Below, one piece after another: positions 1 to 11,346 of a stretch of 64,000 nt of DNA (the stretch's first letter is position 1; every line of letters begins with the position of its first letter). The translations under genes and the position numbers were made by a program. The stretch comes from Citrus sinensis (taxonomy: Eukaryota; Streptophyta; Magnoliopsida; Sapindales; Rutaceae). The stretch spans positions 8,055,501-8,119,500 of the forward strand of contig NC_068559.1 in assembly GCF_022201045.2 (NCBI RefSeq), given 5' to 3'. The notes beneath the pieces are model-generated. The model made no database searches. It was given only the letters and a program-made list of their open reading frames with translations, and was not told where the DNA came from.

Positions 1-830
1 AAAATTATTGCTCCCAAAAACAAAGGAAACCTTGCCATAAAGAAAAGAACACATGGTTGGACATGTTGCTCACGTGACAATGGCGAGTTGGGGTGGATAG
101 CTGGAAATATTTACATTTTTTTCATTAAAAGCTATATTTTTTTAATTATCAACTTTCATGCTTATTATAATTATATAAGAGACACAATTGAAGCCAAGGT
201 CTAGCTTTAGTAGTTAGAGAGTGGCTTTCTTAGAGTTTGAGTTTTAATGAATATGTGAATTAATTAATAATAATAAGAAAAGAAATGCTGTCAGTATCTC
301 TTATTAATTAATATATCACTTATTTTTATTATTTTCATAATAGTCAATAACTTCCCTAACATAAAAGTTATATAAGAAAAGAGAGGTAAATGAGTCAGTT
401 TCTTGATATTTTATCTTGCAAATATAAACTATATATTTATAATACAAAATTTTAAAAACAACAAAAAGTATAAGAAAGATATCTTGTTACTAATTTATGA
501 ATAAAAGTTTATTTGAAAACAATGGTGGTGGCCATAATCATTTTTAGTAGGGACTAAGTTCAAACATTAATTTAATTTAAGAAAATGATCAACAAATAAC
601 ATATCTCAAAATAAAGTTCATTAAAATATTTAATTCGATTACACTTATAATTGTTCTCGACATAGTTTCATATTTTGAAAATGTTGAAGAATGACCTCAT
701 TATTAAGATAACAAAATATATCTCTTTCTATATATGCAACAAGACTATTATTCAATTATTGACCTTCCATCTTATTTCAAAGGCAATTTTTCACAAAATT
801 CATAGACGACGGGTTGATGGTAGGCGGTAG

Positions 831-862
<32 letters not shown>
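831..862. repeat. (AT)7(GT)9 compound microsatellite
   Basis: Direct reading shows alternating AT from 831 to 844 followed at once by alternating GT from 845 to 862. It is a simple-sequence repeat likely to vary in length between individuals. Confidence 0.9.
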
Positions 863-1047
863 ATGTTTTGGGCAAAAGTATCAATGACGGGTAAGGGATT
901 TGATTTATGTGAACTTTTTATTTTTTTCTTTTTTGAATTTTGAAATGCTGTATAAAAATGTTGGCATTTAGTTATTTTTAAACTCTAACAGGGGCTTTAT
1001 TGTAATTTCATTAAAAAAATAAAATGAATTTAATCTTTTTTTTTTAA

Positions 1048-1101
1048 TCAAACAGTGGTTGAAGCCCCTGCTAGCTCCCAAGTGGTGCCGCCACTGTTTG
1101 A
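1048..1101. repeat. inverted repeat, possible short-element remnant
   Basis: TCAAACAGTGG at 1048-1058 is exactly inverted at 1091-1101, enclosing a GC-richer 32-base centre in otherwise AT-rich DNA. The centre, read on the minus strand, resembles a motif common in dispersed plant short repeats, but I cannot assign a family. It may be a small foldback element or a decayed SINE/MITE piece. Confidence 0.5.
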
Positions 1102-2830
1102 AAATAAGGACGTACTGTAAAATTTTGAAGTTAAAAGAGTTATTGACTATTACAAAAATAATAATAAAATAAGTGGTATATATATTAATTATAATAGAAA
1201 GGAAGTGGCAGTTTCTCATAGAAAAAAAAAAAATAAAAGACACAATTCTTCATATTCTGCAACTTTATTTAGTCTTTTTTGTACTTTTATAAAAAAAATT
1301 TAGCATTTTGGATAAATAAAATTATTCTTTTATTGATTCTTTGATGGACTCCAAATATTAATATAATAACTTTTGACTATTGTAATTTAATGTGTCAATT
1401 TTATATACCGGAGAAATTTAATCAGAGTTCAAAATTTAGGGGATGATATTTTCCCCTACAATTTTTTTTTTTGAACACACCCCACTTCAATAATTATTTT
1501 CAAAAGTTTATGATTATTTAAAAAAAATTCAAATAACGAATAAGGACGGATATCTAATCAATTAAAATATTCTTATTATATTTTTTACTCGGGCTCTTTT
1601 TACAATTTTTGATTACTTGTTTTATTATAAGTTTAAAATTAGTGACTTGGTGCAGGTAATTATACTCCTCTCAAGATCCATAAGAAGGAAATTAAAAAAA
1701 AAATCCAGAACAAAATCAAGACAAATTGAGTTGCACATGGCTGGATTTTAACATGACGTATAGAATGACATTAATTGCATATAAATTGTTTAGATTGACC
1801 GACTTTTGTTCATCCTTGTAGAAGCAGGCGATATTTAATGGATTATAATTTATAGCTTTAGATATTTTAAAAGTGTTTTATTATTATTATTTGCTTTCTT
1901 TTCTGTTGTTTTGTTTTTGAAGAGACATAGAAAGAATATCACAATTGATTAACGCGGCACGTCTACATTGATGGAAACCTTATACTAGTTAAAATAAAAC
2001 TTGTTTCGAGAAAGGAAAAAAAAATCAAGATAAAGCTTTTCGATAAGAAGTCACTTCGCTTTTACATGATTGTATGAAAAGGAAATCTCATTTATCTGCA
2101 TGGATCAATTGATTCGATTAAAATAACAACCTAATTAATTGTTACAACTTATATTAACGTGTGTGCTTTAATCTTTTTTTTTAATTAAACACGTATATTA
2201 GTGAAGTTCCAACCTGACTAAGGAGATCATTTCTTACTTAAATTATACTTGCTAAGGTTATCTGGAAATACTTTATATTGAAAATAGGCAAACATAAACA
2301 CACAAAGTAACCGTAACTTTATAGTTAAGGAAATATCTTGGATGCTTTTGCCCACCATTATAGAAAAGAGCAATATTCTTAAAGCACTCAGGACTCTTTG
2401 TTATAATTAATTAAATGGAACGCATTTAACCTTTTCTAATAAAGGTATATATAACATCAATAAAATTTGTATCTTATGCACTAAATTTACATGGAAAGCT
2501 AGGGTGTCAAATGACTTCTAGGCATGATAGATACCAATGACTAGTAGGTCGCCATTATATATCCGCAGTTCATGTGATTTTTTCTGTTGCATGATTGTTT
2601 CAAGCTGTGATCATTGTTTTCGATTTCCACATCATACATGAGCCAAAATCTTATTATACAAAAGGAAAAGAGCAGCATAAAAATCATGTTTATTACTAAT
2701 AATATTAGAGATCAGAATATTCGAATTTCAACTTTAGTTCTAATATCATATCTCATTTATTTATTAGATGATATATTTCATAACTCATAAAATTATTTAA
2801 CCATTATATAATGAATAAATACATATATGT

Positions 2831-2884
2831 TAGTGATATAATAAATATCACTTATTTTAGTGATATAATAAATATCACTTATTT
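2831..2884. repeat. 27-bp unit in perfect tandem duplicate, each a hairpin
   Basis: Positions 2831-2857 and 2858-2884 are identical. Each unit contains AGTGATAT and its inverse ATATCACT separated by AATAA, so each copy can fold into a short hairpin and the pair can also form alternative structures. It lies about 500 bases upstream of the P450 start. Confidence 0.8.
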
Positions 2885-3318
2885 ACGTCGTCTTACCATC
2901 AGACAACCATATATAATAGTGGAGAAGTATAGTCTATTATCAACTAACATTAAAAATTTGAATTAATAACCAAGGTTATTATACACAAATCCGAAAAATT
3001 ATTTAAAGAATCTAACCTATAATTATCAAATAAGAATATGTATAAGATGTATGATAAAAAAACTTACTCATTTAATATAACTCTTATCACTTAAGTCAAA
3101 TTTGGGTGACTAGATGTCCAAAATACATCCACGAATAGCCATATAGATTACATTTATATTATAAATTAATTGGCTTATTCCATATATGCCGGTTGCGGGT
3201 GGGGGTGTGAACACTGAACAATCACATGTAAGACTTTATACTAAAATTATTTCACAATTAATAGATATTATTAGGCTGAATTAAAAAAAAAAAAGGGTAT
3301 TCAACCTTAGCCCCACAT

Positions 3319-3328
3319 CTATATAAAT
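3319..3328 (+). promoter_or_regulatory. candidate TATA box of the CYP94 gene
   Basis: CTATATAAAT lies 55 bases before the P450 start codon, so transcription would begin roughly 25 bases before the ATG. The gene would then have a short 5' untranslated leader. Spacing and sequence fit a plant TATA promoter; no transcript evidence is available. Confidence 0.5.
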
Positions 3329-3382
3329 TTGCTCCTTTTATTCCTTAGCTTCATTACTCTTCCTTGAGTTTTTATTTCATTA

Positions 3383-4915
3383 ATGGAGTCTCAAGCTTTT
3401 TCATTATTGGAGCCACTGCAATCTTTCTATTGTTTCGTTCTGTTTCTCTTAACCATATCATTTTTTCTCTTCTCAATCTTACTACTCTATATACAAAGGC
3501 AGAAATTTTGGTGCAACTGTGAAATTTGCTCTAGTTACATTTCATCATCTTGGTCCAATGAATTTAAAAATCTTTGTGACTGGTACACTCATCTTCTTCA
3601 AAAATCCAAAAACCAAACAATCCAAATTCATGTTCTCAACAACACAATCACAGCAAATCCAGACAATGTCGAGTATATCCTCAAAACAAGATTCAACAAC
3701 TACCCTAAAGGAAAGCCATTTTCGATGATCCTTGGTGATCTTCTTGGCAAAGGAATTTTCAATGTCGATGGAGATTTATGGATATTTCAAAGGAAAATTG
3801 CTACCCTTGTGCTTGCTAGCATTTCTATCCGAACATATGCATTTGAACTCGTCACAAACGAGATCAAATATAGACTCCTTCCACTTTTATCTTCATCACT
3901 TGCAAATAACGATACTACTAGCAATAATAATAGCGTAGTGGATTTGCAAGGAGTTTTTAGAAGATTTTCATTTGATAACATTTGCAAATTTTCATTCGGG
4001 TTGGATCCTTATTATCTTGAATCATCACTCCCCATTTCTCAATTTGCCAATGCCTTTGATCTTGCATCAAAGTTATCCGCTGAGAGAGCAATGGCAGCAC
4101 TGCCACTAGCATGGAAGATCAAGAGGCTTTTCAACATGGGCACTGAGAAAAGACTCAAGAAAGCAATTGAAGTTGTTAATGATCTTGCTATGGAGGTCAT
4201 TATGCAGAAGAGGAAACTAGACCTTTCTACTGAAAACAGTCAAGATCTTCTATCAAGATTCATGAATTGCATCAGCGATGACAATTATTTGAGAGACATT
4301 GTTGTAAGCTTCATTTTAGCCGGCCGCGACACAATGGCCGCAGCATTAACGACATTCTTCTTTCTCCTAGCACATCACCCTCAAGTTGTGTTAAAAATTC
4401 GGCAAGAATTTGATCAAGTCATGTCATTGGATCAAGAAGTACTTGCAAGCTACAATCAAATAAGGGAAATGCATTATTTACATGCTGCAGTCAATGAGAG
4501 CTTGAGGCTATACCCACCAGTACAGTTCGACTCAAAATTTGCTCAGGCGGACGATATCCTAGCAGATGGAACCTATGTTAACAAAGGTACTAGAGTCACG
4601 TACCATCCTTATGCAATGGGAAGAATGGAAAAAATCTGGGGTCAAGATTTCATGGAATTTAAGCCTGAAAGATGGCTGAAAAATGCCATGTTTTGCCCAC
4701 AATGTCAATACAAGTACCCAGTTTTTCAAGCTGGTGCCAGGGCTTGTTTGGGCAAGGAATTGGCTTTGGCGGAGATTAAAATGGTAGCTCTCTCTGTGCT
4801 TAGTAAATTTGATATTGAAATCGTTGAACCAAGGGGTGCACCCCGGTTCGATAATGGGCTCACAGCAATGTTGAGGGATGGGCTCCAAGTTTTGATTAAA
4901 GAGAGAAATGAGTGA
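3383..4915 (+). CDS. cytochrome P450, CYP94 family (fatty-acid / oxylipin hydroxylase)
   Basis: Intronless 510-residue P450, the usual length and gene structure for the CYP94 family. The family acts at the endoplasmic reticulum and hydroxylates fatty acids at the omega end or oxidises jasmonoyl-isoleucine. Visible in order: a hydrophobic N-terminal anchor (about residues 14-38), the CYP94-type block FNNYPKGKPFS near residue 105, the I-helix AGRDT (313-317), ExxR (E372, R375), the PERW motif, and the haem loop FQAGARACLG with Cys455. Every core residue is present and the frame is uninterrupted, so I call it functional. The start is the first ATG after the TATA box. The overall pattern looks closest to CYP94A-like omega-hydroxylases rather than CYP94C, but subfamily and substrate are inference. 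A truncated inverted relative lies at 11566-11910. Confidence 0.9.
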   Translation: MESQAFSLLEPLQSFYCFVLFLLTISFFLFSILLLYIQRQKFWCNCEICSSYISSSWSNEFKNLCDWYTHLLQKSKNQTIQIHVLNNTITANPDNVEYILKTRFNNYPKGKPFSMILGDLLGKGIFNVDGDLWIFQRKIATLVLASISIRTYAFELVTNEIKYRLLPLLSSSLANNDTTSNNNSVVDLQGVFRRFSFDNICKFSFGLDPYYLESSLPISQFANAFDLASKLSAERAMAALPLAWKIKRLFNMGTEKRLKKAIEVVNDLAMEVIMQKRKLDLSTENSQDLLSRFMNCISDDNYLRDIVVSFILAGRDTMAAALTTFFFLLAHHPQVVLKIRQEFDQVMSLDQEVLASYNQIREMHYLHAAVNESLRLYPPVQFDSKFAQADDILADGTYVNKGTRVTYHPYAMGRMEKIWGQDFMEFKPERWLKNAMFCPQCQYKYPVFQAGARACLGKELALAEIKMVALSVLSKFDIEIVEPRGAPRFDNGLTAMLRDGLQVLIKERNE

Positions 4916-5093
4916 TCAAATTGCATCATAAATGTTGCTGGTCCTCTATAGCTTTTTTAGCATCTCCTTTGGTTGAGTGATGGGTGCAATTTTTGGTGAA
5001 AAAGGTGGTGGCGATATTTTAGATTAAGACTCAATGAGTACTTTAATATGTAAGTGAAGAGTCAGGAAGTGATGATGACGTTTCAGTTGTGAA

Positions 5094-5099
5094 AATAAA
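5094..5099 (+). terminator. candidate poly(A) signal of the CYP94 gene
   Basis: AATAAA occurs 179 bases after the P450 stop codon. The same local sequence is retained in the inverted duplicate at 11566-11910, which supports this stretch being the true 3' untranslated region. Plant poly(A) signals are loose, so the exact site is uncertain. Confidence 0.3.
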
Positions 5100-5354
5100 T
5101 GTGCTTAAATTATGAGAAGAAAATGGTGTGAATCATGATCCTTATATGGAGAAATGAAATGCAAATTAAAATAGTAATATAAGATAAATGAAAATCGAAA
5201 TGACATGTAAGTTCTACTTCCTCTTTGATTTGAATTGAAACCTTTTTCTTTTTATTCTTCATTCCCCTTAGTTTCTATTTGACTGGCTTGAATCACGATA
5301 CAAACAGATTTTATGCTAGGTATATTTTATGCTAAACTATGTCTATGTTGAGTC

Positions 5355-5730
5355 TGAAAGAATTCTTAAGATCGAAGAAAGATGAGATAAGCTGAATCTA
5401 ACTGTTTTATTAAGCTCAAAAATAGTGAAATTACAATGAGCTGGTTTATATAGTTGCTTAGCTCAGCATCCAGCTTATTCACGAATTTACAAACACATGA
5501 AATGCATGTTAAGAATCTAATCACAACCGTACATTTCTAACTAATTCATTTAATCATGCAAAGTCAGAGGAATCTCTGTATAGCTATTTTGCCAACTGGA
5601 ATCTTCTGGCTTGTCACGTGTGATCCTCAATCCATTTCTCGTGTGAGTAACATCCTTGGTCAGCAAGTATGCTTCAGCCAATACTCCCACATGACTTGAT
5701 TCAAGTTCAGCTTCATTCAATATTTCAACA
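5355..5730 (-). repeat. 3' LTR of the Ale-type copia
   Basis: Matches 10142-10517 over its full 376 bp with 4 substitutions. The polypurine tract lies just inside it (plus-strand complement at 5731-5741). The RNase H reading frame runs on for about 180 bases into this LTR before stopping at 5550. Confidence 0.95.
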
Positions 5731-6269
5731 TCCCTTCTCAAACTTAAATCTCTGGAAGAGACTTTAAGTTTGTTTCTAAAGAAGCTGAACTTAGGATAAG
5801 TAAGTGGTTTGGTTAACACATCAGCAATTTGATCATTGCTTGAGACAAATGCAACTTCTACCTCTTTCTTTTCAACCATGTCTCTTACAAAGTGAATGTC
5901 AATTTCTATGTGTTTCGTTTTTGAATGAAGAACTGGATTTGTAGCAATTGCTGCTGCACTAGTACTGTCACTCAACAATAATGGAGTGCAGCTGAGCTTT
6001 ACATTTATCTCCTTGAGAACAGAGCAAATCCAAGTTATCTCTGCACATGCTAATGCCATGGCTCTATATTCAGATTCTGCTGATGATTTTGACACTACAC
6101 TTTGTTTTTTTGAGCTCCAGCTAACCAAATTATCACTTAAGTAGATGCAATAACCACTGGTAGACCTTCTGTCATCAGGATCACTACCCCAATCAGCATT
6201 AGAATAAGCTATCAAATCAAAAGACTCTGACTTCCTGAAACTTAAACCATGGTCAACAGTTTCTTTCAA
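5550..6269 (-). pseudogene. copia RNase H domain and C-terminus (Ale-type element)
   Basis: RNase H section of pol. The block DRRSTSGYCIYLSDN, the SAESEYRAMA active-site block and the C-terminal IADVLTKPL block identify it. The open frame continues through the end of pol and about 60 codons into the U3 of the LTR before a stop, which is longer than the usual copia C-terminus. It lies in a different frame from the RT fragment upstream, with the break near 6300. It is therefore a fragment, not an independently translated gene. Confidence 0.85.
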
Positions 6270-6340
6270 ATATCTTAGGACTCGTTTGCAAGCTAATCAA
6301 TGAGGCTGTAGAGGACTTGCCATAAATTGACTTAGCTTAT

Positions 6341-7795
6341 TCACAGCATAAGCAATCTCTGGCCTGGTAAGTACAACATATTGAAGTCCTCCAATGGCGC
6401 TTCTATACTGAGTAGGTCAGAGTATTTTGTTCCCATAAACTTACTCAACTTGTCAGTTGTTGCAAGTGGAGTATCAGTTCCATTACAGTTCTGTAGATCA
6501 AACTTTGCAAGTAACTCCTTTAGATATTTGGTTTGAGATAGCACTAGGGTGTTTTCATTTCTTGTTACCTCAATACCAAGAAAGAAATTTAACTGTCCCA
6601 AATCCTTGAGAGCAAAAGTACTACTTAGGTCCTGAACTAGTTGCTCAATCTTAATGTTATTGCTTTCAGTGACTATAACATCATCAACATAGATCAGTAC
6701 AATAACCACATCATTTCCATTCTGTTTGAAGAACACAGATGTATATGATTTTGCTCTACAAAAATTCTATGATTTCAGTACTGATTTCAGTTTGTTAAAC
6801 CAAGCTCTAGGAGCTTGTTTCAGCCCATAGAGAGCTTTCTTCAACTTGCAGACATGCCTTGGATAATCTGGATTTACAAACCCTTCTGGTTGAGGCATGT
6901 ACACAGTTTCAATCAGCTCCCCATTTAGAAAGGCATTATTGATGTCAACTTGTCTTAATTTCCAGTCATGTACAACAGCAAGGTTTAGAACAATCCTTAT
7001 GGTTGCAGCCTTAACTACTAGACTAAAGGTTTCCTGATAATCCACTCCTTTAGTTTGTAGATAACCCTTTGCCACTAGCTTGGCATTGTATCTGCTTATT
7101 GACCCATCAGAATTTTTCTTAACTCTAAAAATCCACTTGTTTCCCACCAACTTCATATTTTGTTCTGGGGGAAATAAGCACCAAGTCTGATTGTTTATTA
7201 AAGCATTGAATTCATCTTGCATAGCTAGTTTCCAGTTGTGATCATTCAAAGCTTCAGTAACACTTGAGGGTGTGTCTAGAGATAAGGTTTTTTCTGTATT
7301 GAAAACTTTAGGTTTAAAAGTTCCAGCTTTAGCTCTGGTTATTATGGGATGTGAGGATTTTAGTTGAGGTGTGACTTGAGGCATTTCAGGAGTTTGATTT
7401 TGGAGATGATTGTTTCCAGAAGTGACAGAATAATTTGAAGGGTTTTGAGTGCCAGATTGTGCATTTGAAGCATTGTTGAGTAATGAACAAGTGATCTCAT
7501 TATTGTTATCAGAACTCAGATCATTAGGAGGAGTAATTTCCAGATTTTGATTGTCAGATGGATTTACACCAGCTGCTGTTGCCTCATGACTGTGACTCTT
7601 AGAAGGAAAAGACACAGTGAGGAATTTACTAAAGGTGTTTGTGAGTTCAACTAACTGTTTTGGTTCAGTACACATGAACTCTGGATCTGTTTGGAAAGGG
7701 AAAGAACTTTCATTGAAATTTACATGTGCTGCAATGTATATCCTTCCACTTGAGCTAAGACACATGTAACCTTTATGTGAATGACTAAACCCCAA
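6341..7795 (-). pseudogene. copia reverse transcriptase (Ale-type element), interrupted
   Basis: Two same-frame pieces (7795-6767 and 6736-6341) separated by in-frame stops around 6740-6766. The N-terminal piece ends in the copia hallmark LKKALYGLKQAPRAWF. The second carries the catalytic YVDD motif and the FFLGIEV block. A serine/threonine/asparagine-rich stretch before the RT matches the usual integrase-RT linker. The protein copies element RNA into DNA in the virus-like particle; here it is cut by stops and by frame changes on both sides. Confidence 0.85.
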
Positions 7796-7901
7796 ATTTA
7801 CACACTTTGAACTGTGAAAGCTGAACTTATGACTATTATAAGGTCCCAGAAATGGATAACACTCAGCAAAAAATCTTTATAATGGAATAATTTGGTTTTT
7901 T

Positions 7902-8573
7902 TTAGTAAAGAGATTCAAAAGGTGTTTTGTCATTGAGGACAGGTGTGCTGGTTCTGTTTATAAGATAGGCTGCATTTGAGAAAGCTTCCCACCAGAACTT
8001 TAAAGGTAAGTGGGCTTGAGAAAGAAGAGTCAAACCAGATTCTACAAGATGTCTATGTTTCCTTTCAGCTTTTCCATTTTGATGGTGAGTGTATGGACAA
8101 GAATATCTTAAGGATATTCCTTCACGTTTAAGATAGGTTTCAAAGGCTTTGTATTCACCCCCCATATCACATTGTAAGGCTTTTATTTTTAGCTCAAGGC
8201 TTTTTTCAATCTGGTTTTTAAAAGTGATAAATGCTGTAAGTGCTTGGGACTTTTGTGTTAAACCATAAATCCAGGTGCAGCTTGTTTTATCATCAATGAA
8301 GGCTATGTAATATCTAAACTCTTGATTTGAAATTGTAGGAGCAGGACCCCAGAGGTCACTGTGAATAATTTCTAGAGCATGTTTAGTTTTTGTTTCACTA
8401 CTTTTGAATGACAATCTATGTTGTTTTCCATATTGACATGCTTTGCAGAAAGACAAATCAAACTTATTATTTCCGAGAGAAATGTTACAAGCTGACAAAG
8501 TTTTCCTAAGTGCAACAACATTAGGATGACCTAATCTCAAGTGCCACAGGTCTAGCACTTTGTACTTGTACAT
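7902..8573 (-). pseudogene. copia integrase (Ale-type element)
   Basis: A 223-residue open piece. It starts with the HHCC zinc region (WHLRLGHPN, then CKAC) and continues through the DDE core: Asp in HSDLWG, Asp in QCDMGGEY and Glu in NGKAERKHRH. All three catalytic acids are present. The domain inserts the cDNA copy into the chromosome. It is offset in frame from both protease and RT, with breaks near 8560 and 7850. Confidence 0.85.
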
Positions 8574-9181
8574 TTTTCACTACAATTCACTGAAAGTATA
8601 GACTCTGGTTTGTGATCTTTATTTACTAAGAATAGGCTTGAACTGATAGTAGATGATGATAGAATAGACTTGGCTTGATTGGAATTAAGAGGCAAACACA
8701 GCAGCTTGTACAATCCATCTTTAGCCATTCCTTTCATAAGAACGCTCCCCCTTCTCTTGTCCTTAACAGCACAAAATGATTAATTGAATTCAATATAAAC
8801 ATCATTATTATGCAAAAGTTTTGAGACACTAATCAAATTCTTGGTTATTTCAGGAACATAAAGTATGTGATTGAGTTTAATATGAGGTAAAATGTGTGGT
8901 TCAAGTGTACTGAGCAATGAATGACGAATAGAAACTATTTTAAGTTTAGCTCCATTACCTACTACAAGTTGATCACTCCATTTATATTCTGAGCTGATGT
9001 TGAGATTGTTGAAGTCATTTGAGATGTGGTTTGTTGCTCCACTGTTGAGGTACCATGCACCATCTCTATTTCCTCCATTTTCAGCTACATATGCACTTCT
9101 TCGATTTGGCATTTGATTTAGTACATAATTCTTTTTGAACCTGTACCAGCAGTGTGATTCTTCCTGAAGCAGATCTGACAA
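8552..9181 (-). pseudogene. copia protease region (Ale-type element) with altered active site
   Basis: Two same-frame pieces (9181-8780 and 8737-8552) cover the end of the zinc knuckle, the aspartic protease and the linker to integrase. The catalytic motif, normally D-S-G, reads WYLNSGATNH, so the active-site Asp is Asn. With this residue lost, the copy could not process its own polyprotein even without the frame breaks. A stop lies between the two pieces. Confidence 0.8.
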
Positions 9182-9885
9182 GGTCCCTTAGGTTCATCTT
9201 CATCAATCTGACTTTTGCCTTTGGCCTTATCAGAAGCATTTGAGCTTTGGTTAAAGTTTCCTCCACCAAACTGTCTTGCATTTGAGTTTCTAGGTTGTCT
9301 TCCACCATAGCTGTTGTTATTTCCATTGAAGTTGAAATTTCCTTGCCAGTTTCTTTTCTGATTTCCTCTTTGATAAGCTAGGTTAGCTTGATAGTCCATG
9401 TGACTAACAGAATGTTGATGCTCAATCCTATTTTCATGACTCAGCAGCATTCCATACACTTCAGAAGGCATAGTGCTTTCAGGCCTAGCATTGATTGTGG
9501 TAACAATCGAGTCATACTCATGACCTAAGCCAGCAAGTAAGCAGAGTATAAAATCTTCATCGCTCATGTTGTTACCAGCTACTCTTAATGCATCTAGAGT
9601 AGTTTTCATTCTTGTATAGTACTCATGCACTGTCATAGATCCCTTCCTTGTGGTTTCAATATGAGTTCTTAAGTGTAGAACTCTGGATCTGGATCTTGCT
9701 CTAAACTGAGTAGCAAGGATCTGCCATACATCCAGTGAGGATCTTGCTCCAACAACAGCACTCAAAACTTCTTCACTCAAGATTGAGAGTAACCAGCTCA
9801 TGAGTTGTTGATCATTCCTCCTCCAGATCTGGAATTGTGGATTTGGTGAAGTAATCACAGTCCGATCACTGTCAATGTTGATCAT
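9118..9885 (-). pseudogene. copia gag (Ale-type element)
   Basis: A 255-residue capsid fragment of the copia gag/UBN2 type. It includes a LDVWQILATQF block, a glycine/asparagine-rich tail and the start of a CCHC zinc knuckle (CQICFRKNH). The frame shifts inside the knuckle near 9150, so the last Cys appears only in the next frame. The true gag start would lie upstream, near 10110, where the initiator context survives just inside the primer binding site. Confidence 0.8.
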
Positions 9886-10129
9886 TATGCGATTTGGTGG
9901 AGTCTTTGAGCTATCAATCAGATCTTCTAGATCACTTGCGTTGATAGTACCTACAACTTAAGAACACCATAGCAGGTAGTTGTTATTAGTGAGCTTAATA
10001 GGAGTATTGAACACAAGCGAGCAGAGAATAGAGGTACTGATGTTTGAGACTTGATTTGAGTTTGTAGTTGAGCTTGAAGCTCTATTATTGTTTTGATTCT
10101 CATTGTTTGCCATTATAGCTTCTCGTCTA

Positions 10130-10141
10130 GCTCTGATACCA
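10130..10141 (-). other. primer binding site (tRNA-Met type) of the Ale-type copia
   Basis: Read on the minus strand this is TGGTATCAGAGC, the usual plant copia site pairing with initiator tRNA-Met. It directly follows the CA end of the LTR. Confidence 0.95.
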
Positions 10142-10517
10142 TGAAAGAATTCTTAAGATCGAAGAAAGATGAGAGAAGCTGAATCTAACTGTTTTATTAA
10201 GCTCAAAAATAGTGAAATTACAATGAGCTGGTTTATATAGCTGCTTAGCTCAGCATCCAGCTTATTCACGAATTTACAAACACATGAAATGCATGTTAAG
10301 AATCTAATCACAACCGTACATTTCTAACTAATTTATTTAATCATGCAAAGTCAGAGGAATCTCTGTATAGCTATTTTGCCAACTGGAATCTTCTGGCTTG
10401 TCACGTGTGATCCTCAATCCATTTCTCGTGTGAGTAACATCCTTGGTCAGCAAGTATGCTTTAGCCAATACTCCCACATGACTTGATTCAAGTTCAGCTT
10501 CATTCAATATTTCAACA
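10142..10517 (-). repeat. 5' LTR of the Ale-type copia
   Basis: Partner of 5355-5730, ending in CA next to the primer binding site. It carries the element promoter by position; I did not identify a clear TATA box. The target duplication GAGTC follows at 10518-10522. Confidence 0.95.
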
Positions 10518-10522
10518 GAGTC

Positions 10523-10790
10523 TATGCATATCATCGTGGGATCATGCAAAGGCCACATGCTTATTCGTTCTTCGAGAGTCAAAGTGGTTCCTATCCTAAC
10601 CTCTTGGGGTTCGTCTGCGGTCCCTAAATTAATGGTAATGGGTTGGGTTTCTTCCATGACGGGTTGAGCCTTCCTTTCCTCTGATCTCTCCACCATTTCC
10701 AAGAGTTCAGGAGGAGTTTCACTCTAGGTTTCTTCCTCATCTACCTGCATGAGGCAGTGATCATTGGAAGGGGAGCTAAGATCTGCTATT
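10523..10790 (-). pseudogene. gypsy polyprotein fragment upstream of RT
   Basis: Minus-strand reading gives a segment ITINLGTADEPQEVRIGTTL followed by LEERISM. This resembles the stretch just before RT in Tat/Ogre-type gypsy polyproteins. No RT catalytic block follows. The Ale-type copia inserted at its left edge, so the fragment was already here when the copia landed. Short and broken. Confidence 0.5.
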
Positions 10791-11338
10791 TGTTTTCCTT
10801 TTTTTTTTCAAGATTTTAAGCATCTCATCATCATCAACAAAGTCCTCCAGCTGATCTCCTAGATTTCATTTCATTGCAAACCACAAGTTCCTTGATTACA
10901 GACTCTCTGGCCTCCAGGGCCGACTCGACTTCAGAAATGATAACAGACACTGACGGGACAGACACATCATTATTTGGGACAGACTTCAGACCATCCTCCG
11001 AAGAGGTTACATTAAACAGTGACTCAACAGACTTGACTAAGACTGGTTCAGATAGAAGACTGACAGACTTCAGCTGAGGAAGAGAAGATCAATTGCGTGG
11101 TGCTTCATCGGCTGGGATGATGAGAGTGGATGGGTCTTTTGCCACTGGGTCCGCAATTATCATGGACACCATCCCTTGTAAAAATGTGGCAATAGGAAGT
11201 TTAACATTTCATGTGAGAAATGGTGAGACCGTTTATGTAATAAGGGCAGTAATGTTTTTGCATTTATTTTGGTCCTTACTTTCCAATGAGTTTTTATATA
11301 TAAGAAAAATACGAAGTTTCATGCAAAAGGCCTATATG
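10791..11338. other. unassigned sequence between gypsy fragment and SINE
   Basis: Both strands contain short open stretches. On the minus strand there is a Ser/Val/Glu-rich reading of about 70 codons (near 11080-10870), but no recognisable domain and no clear start. It could be more of the gypsy remnant. A few bases next to the SINE (11320-11338) weakly resemble sequence beyond the P450 3' flank. Confidence 0.4.
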
Positions 11339-11346
11339 AGGTTCTT

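Larger units (their letters stand above)
1..3318. other. gene-poor DNA upstream of the P450 gene
   Basis: I see no convincing coding sequence here. The stretch is AT-rich with many homopolymer runs. It holds a dinucleotide microsatellite (831-862), a short inverted repeat (1048-1101) and a tandemly doubled hairpin (2831-2884), listed separately. The proximal P450 promoter is at the right end. Remaining sequence is unassigned. Confidence 0.6.
5355..10517 (-). mobile_element. complete Ale-type Ty1/copia LTR retrotransposon, coding capacity broken
   Basis: A 5163-bp element with two 376-bp LTRs (5355-5730 and 10142-10517) starting TG and ending CA. A perfect 5-bp target duplication GAGTC lies at 5350-5354 and 10518-10522. 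The primer binding site TGGTATCAGAGC abuts the right LTR, so the element reads on the minus strand. The LTRs differ at 4 positions by eye, which points to recent insertion. Gag, protease, integrase, RT and RNase H are all recognisable in the standard copia order. They lie in three reading frames with stops between, so the copy cannot make a full polyprotein. The RT block VDINNAFLNGEL resembles the Ale/Retrofit lineage; that lineage call is from memory. Confidence 0.95.

Noticed and set aside
3383..4915. The CYP94 as a pseudogene because of unusual residues (for example AT-LVLAS near residue 140)
   Set aside because: All core motifs and the full frame are intact and a promoter-like TATA box is present, so divergence rather than decay is more likely.
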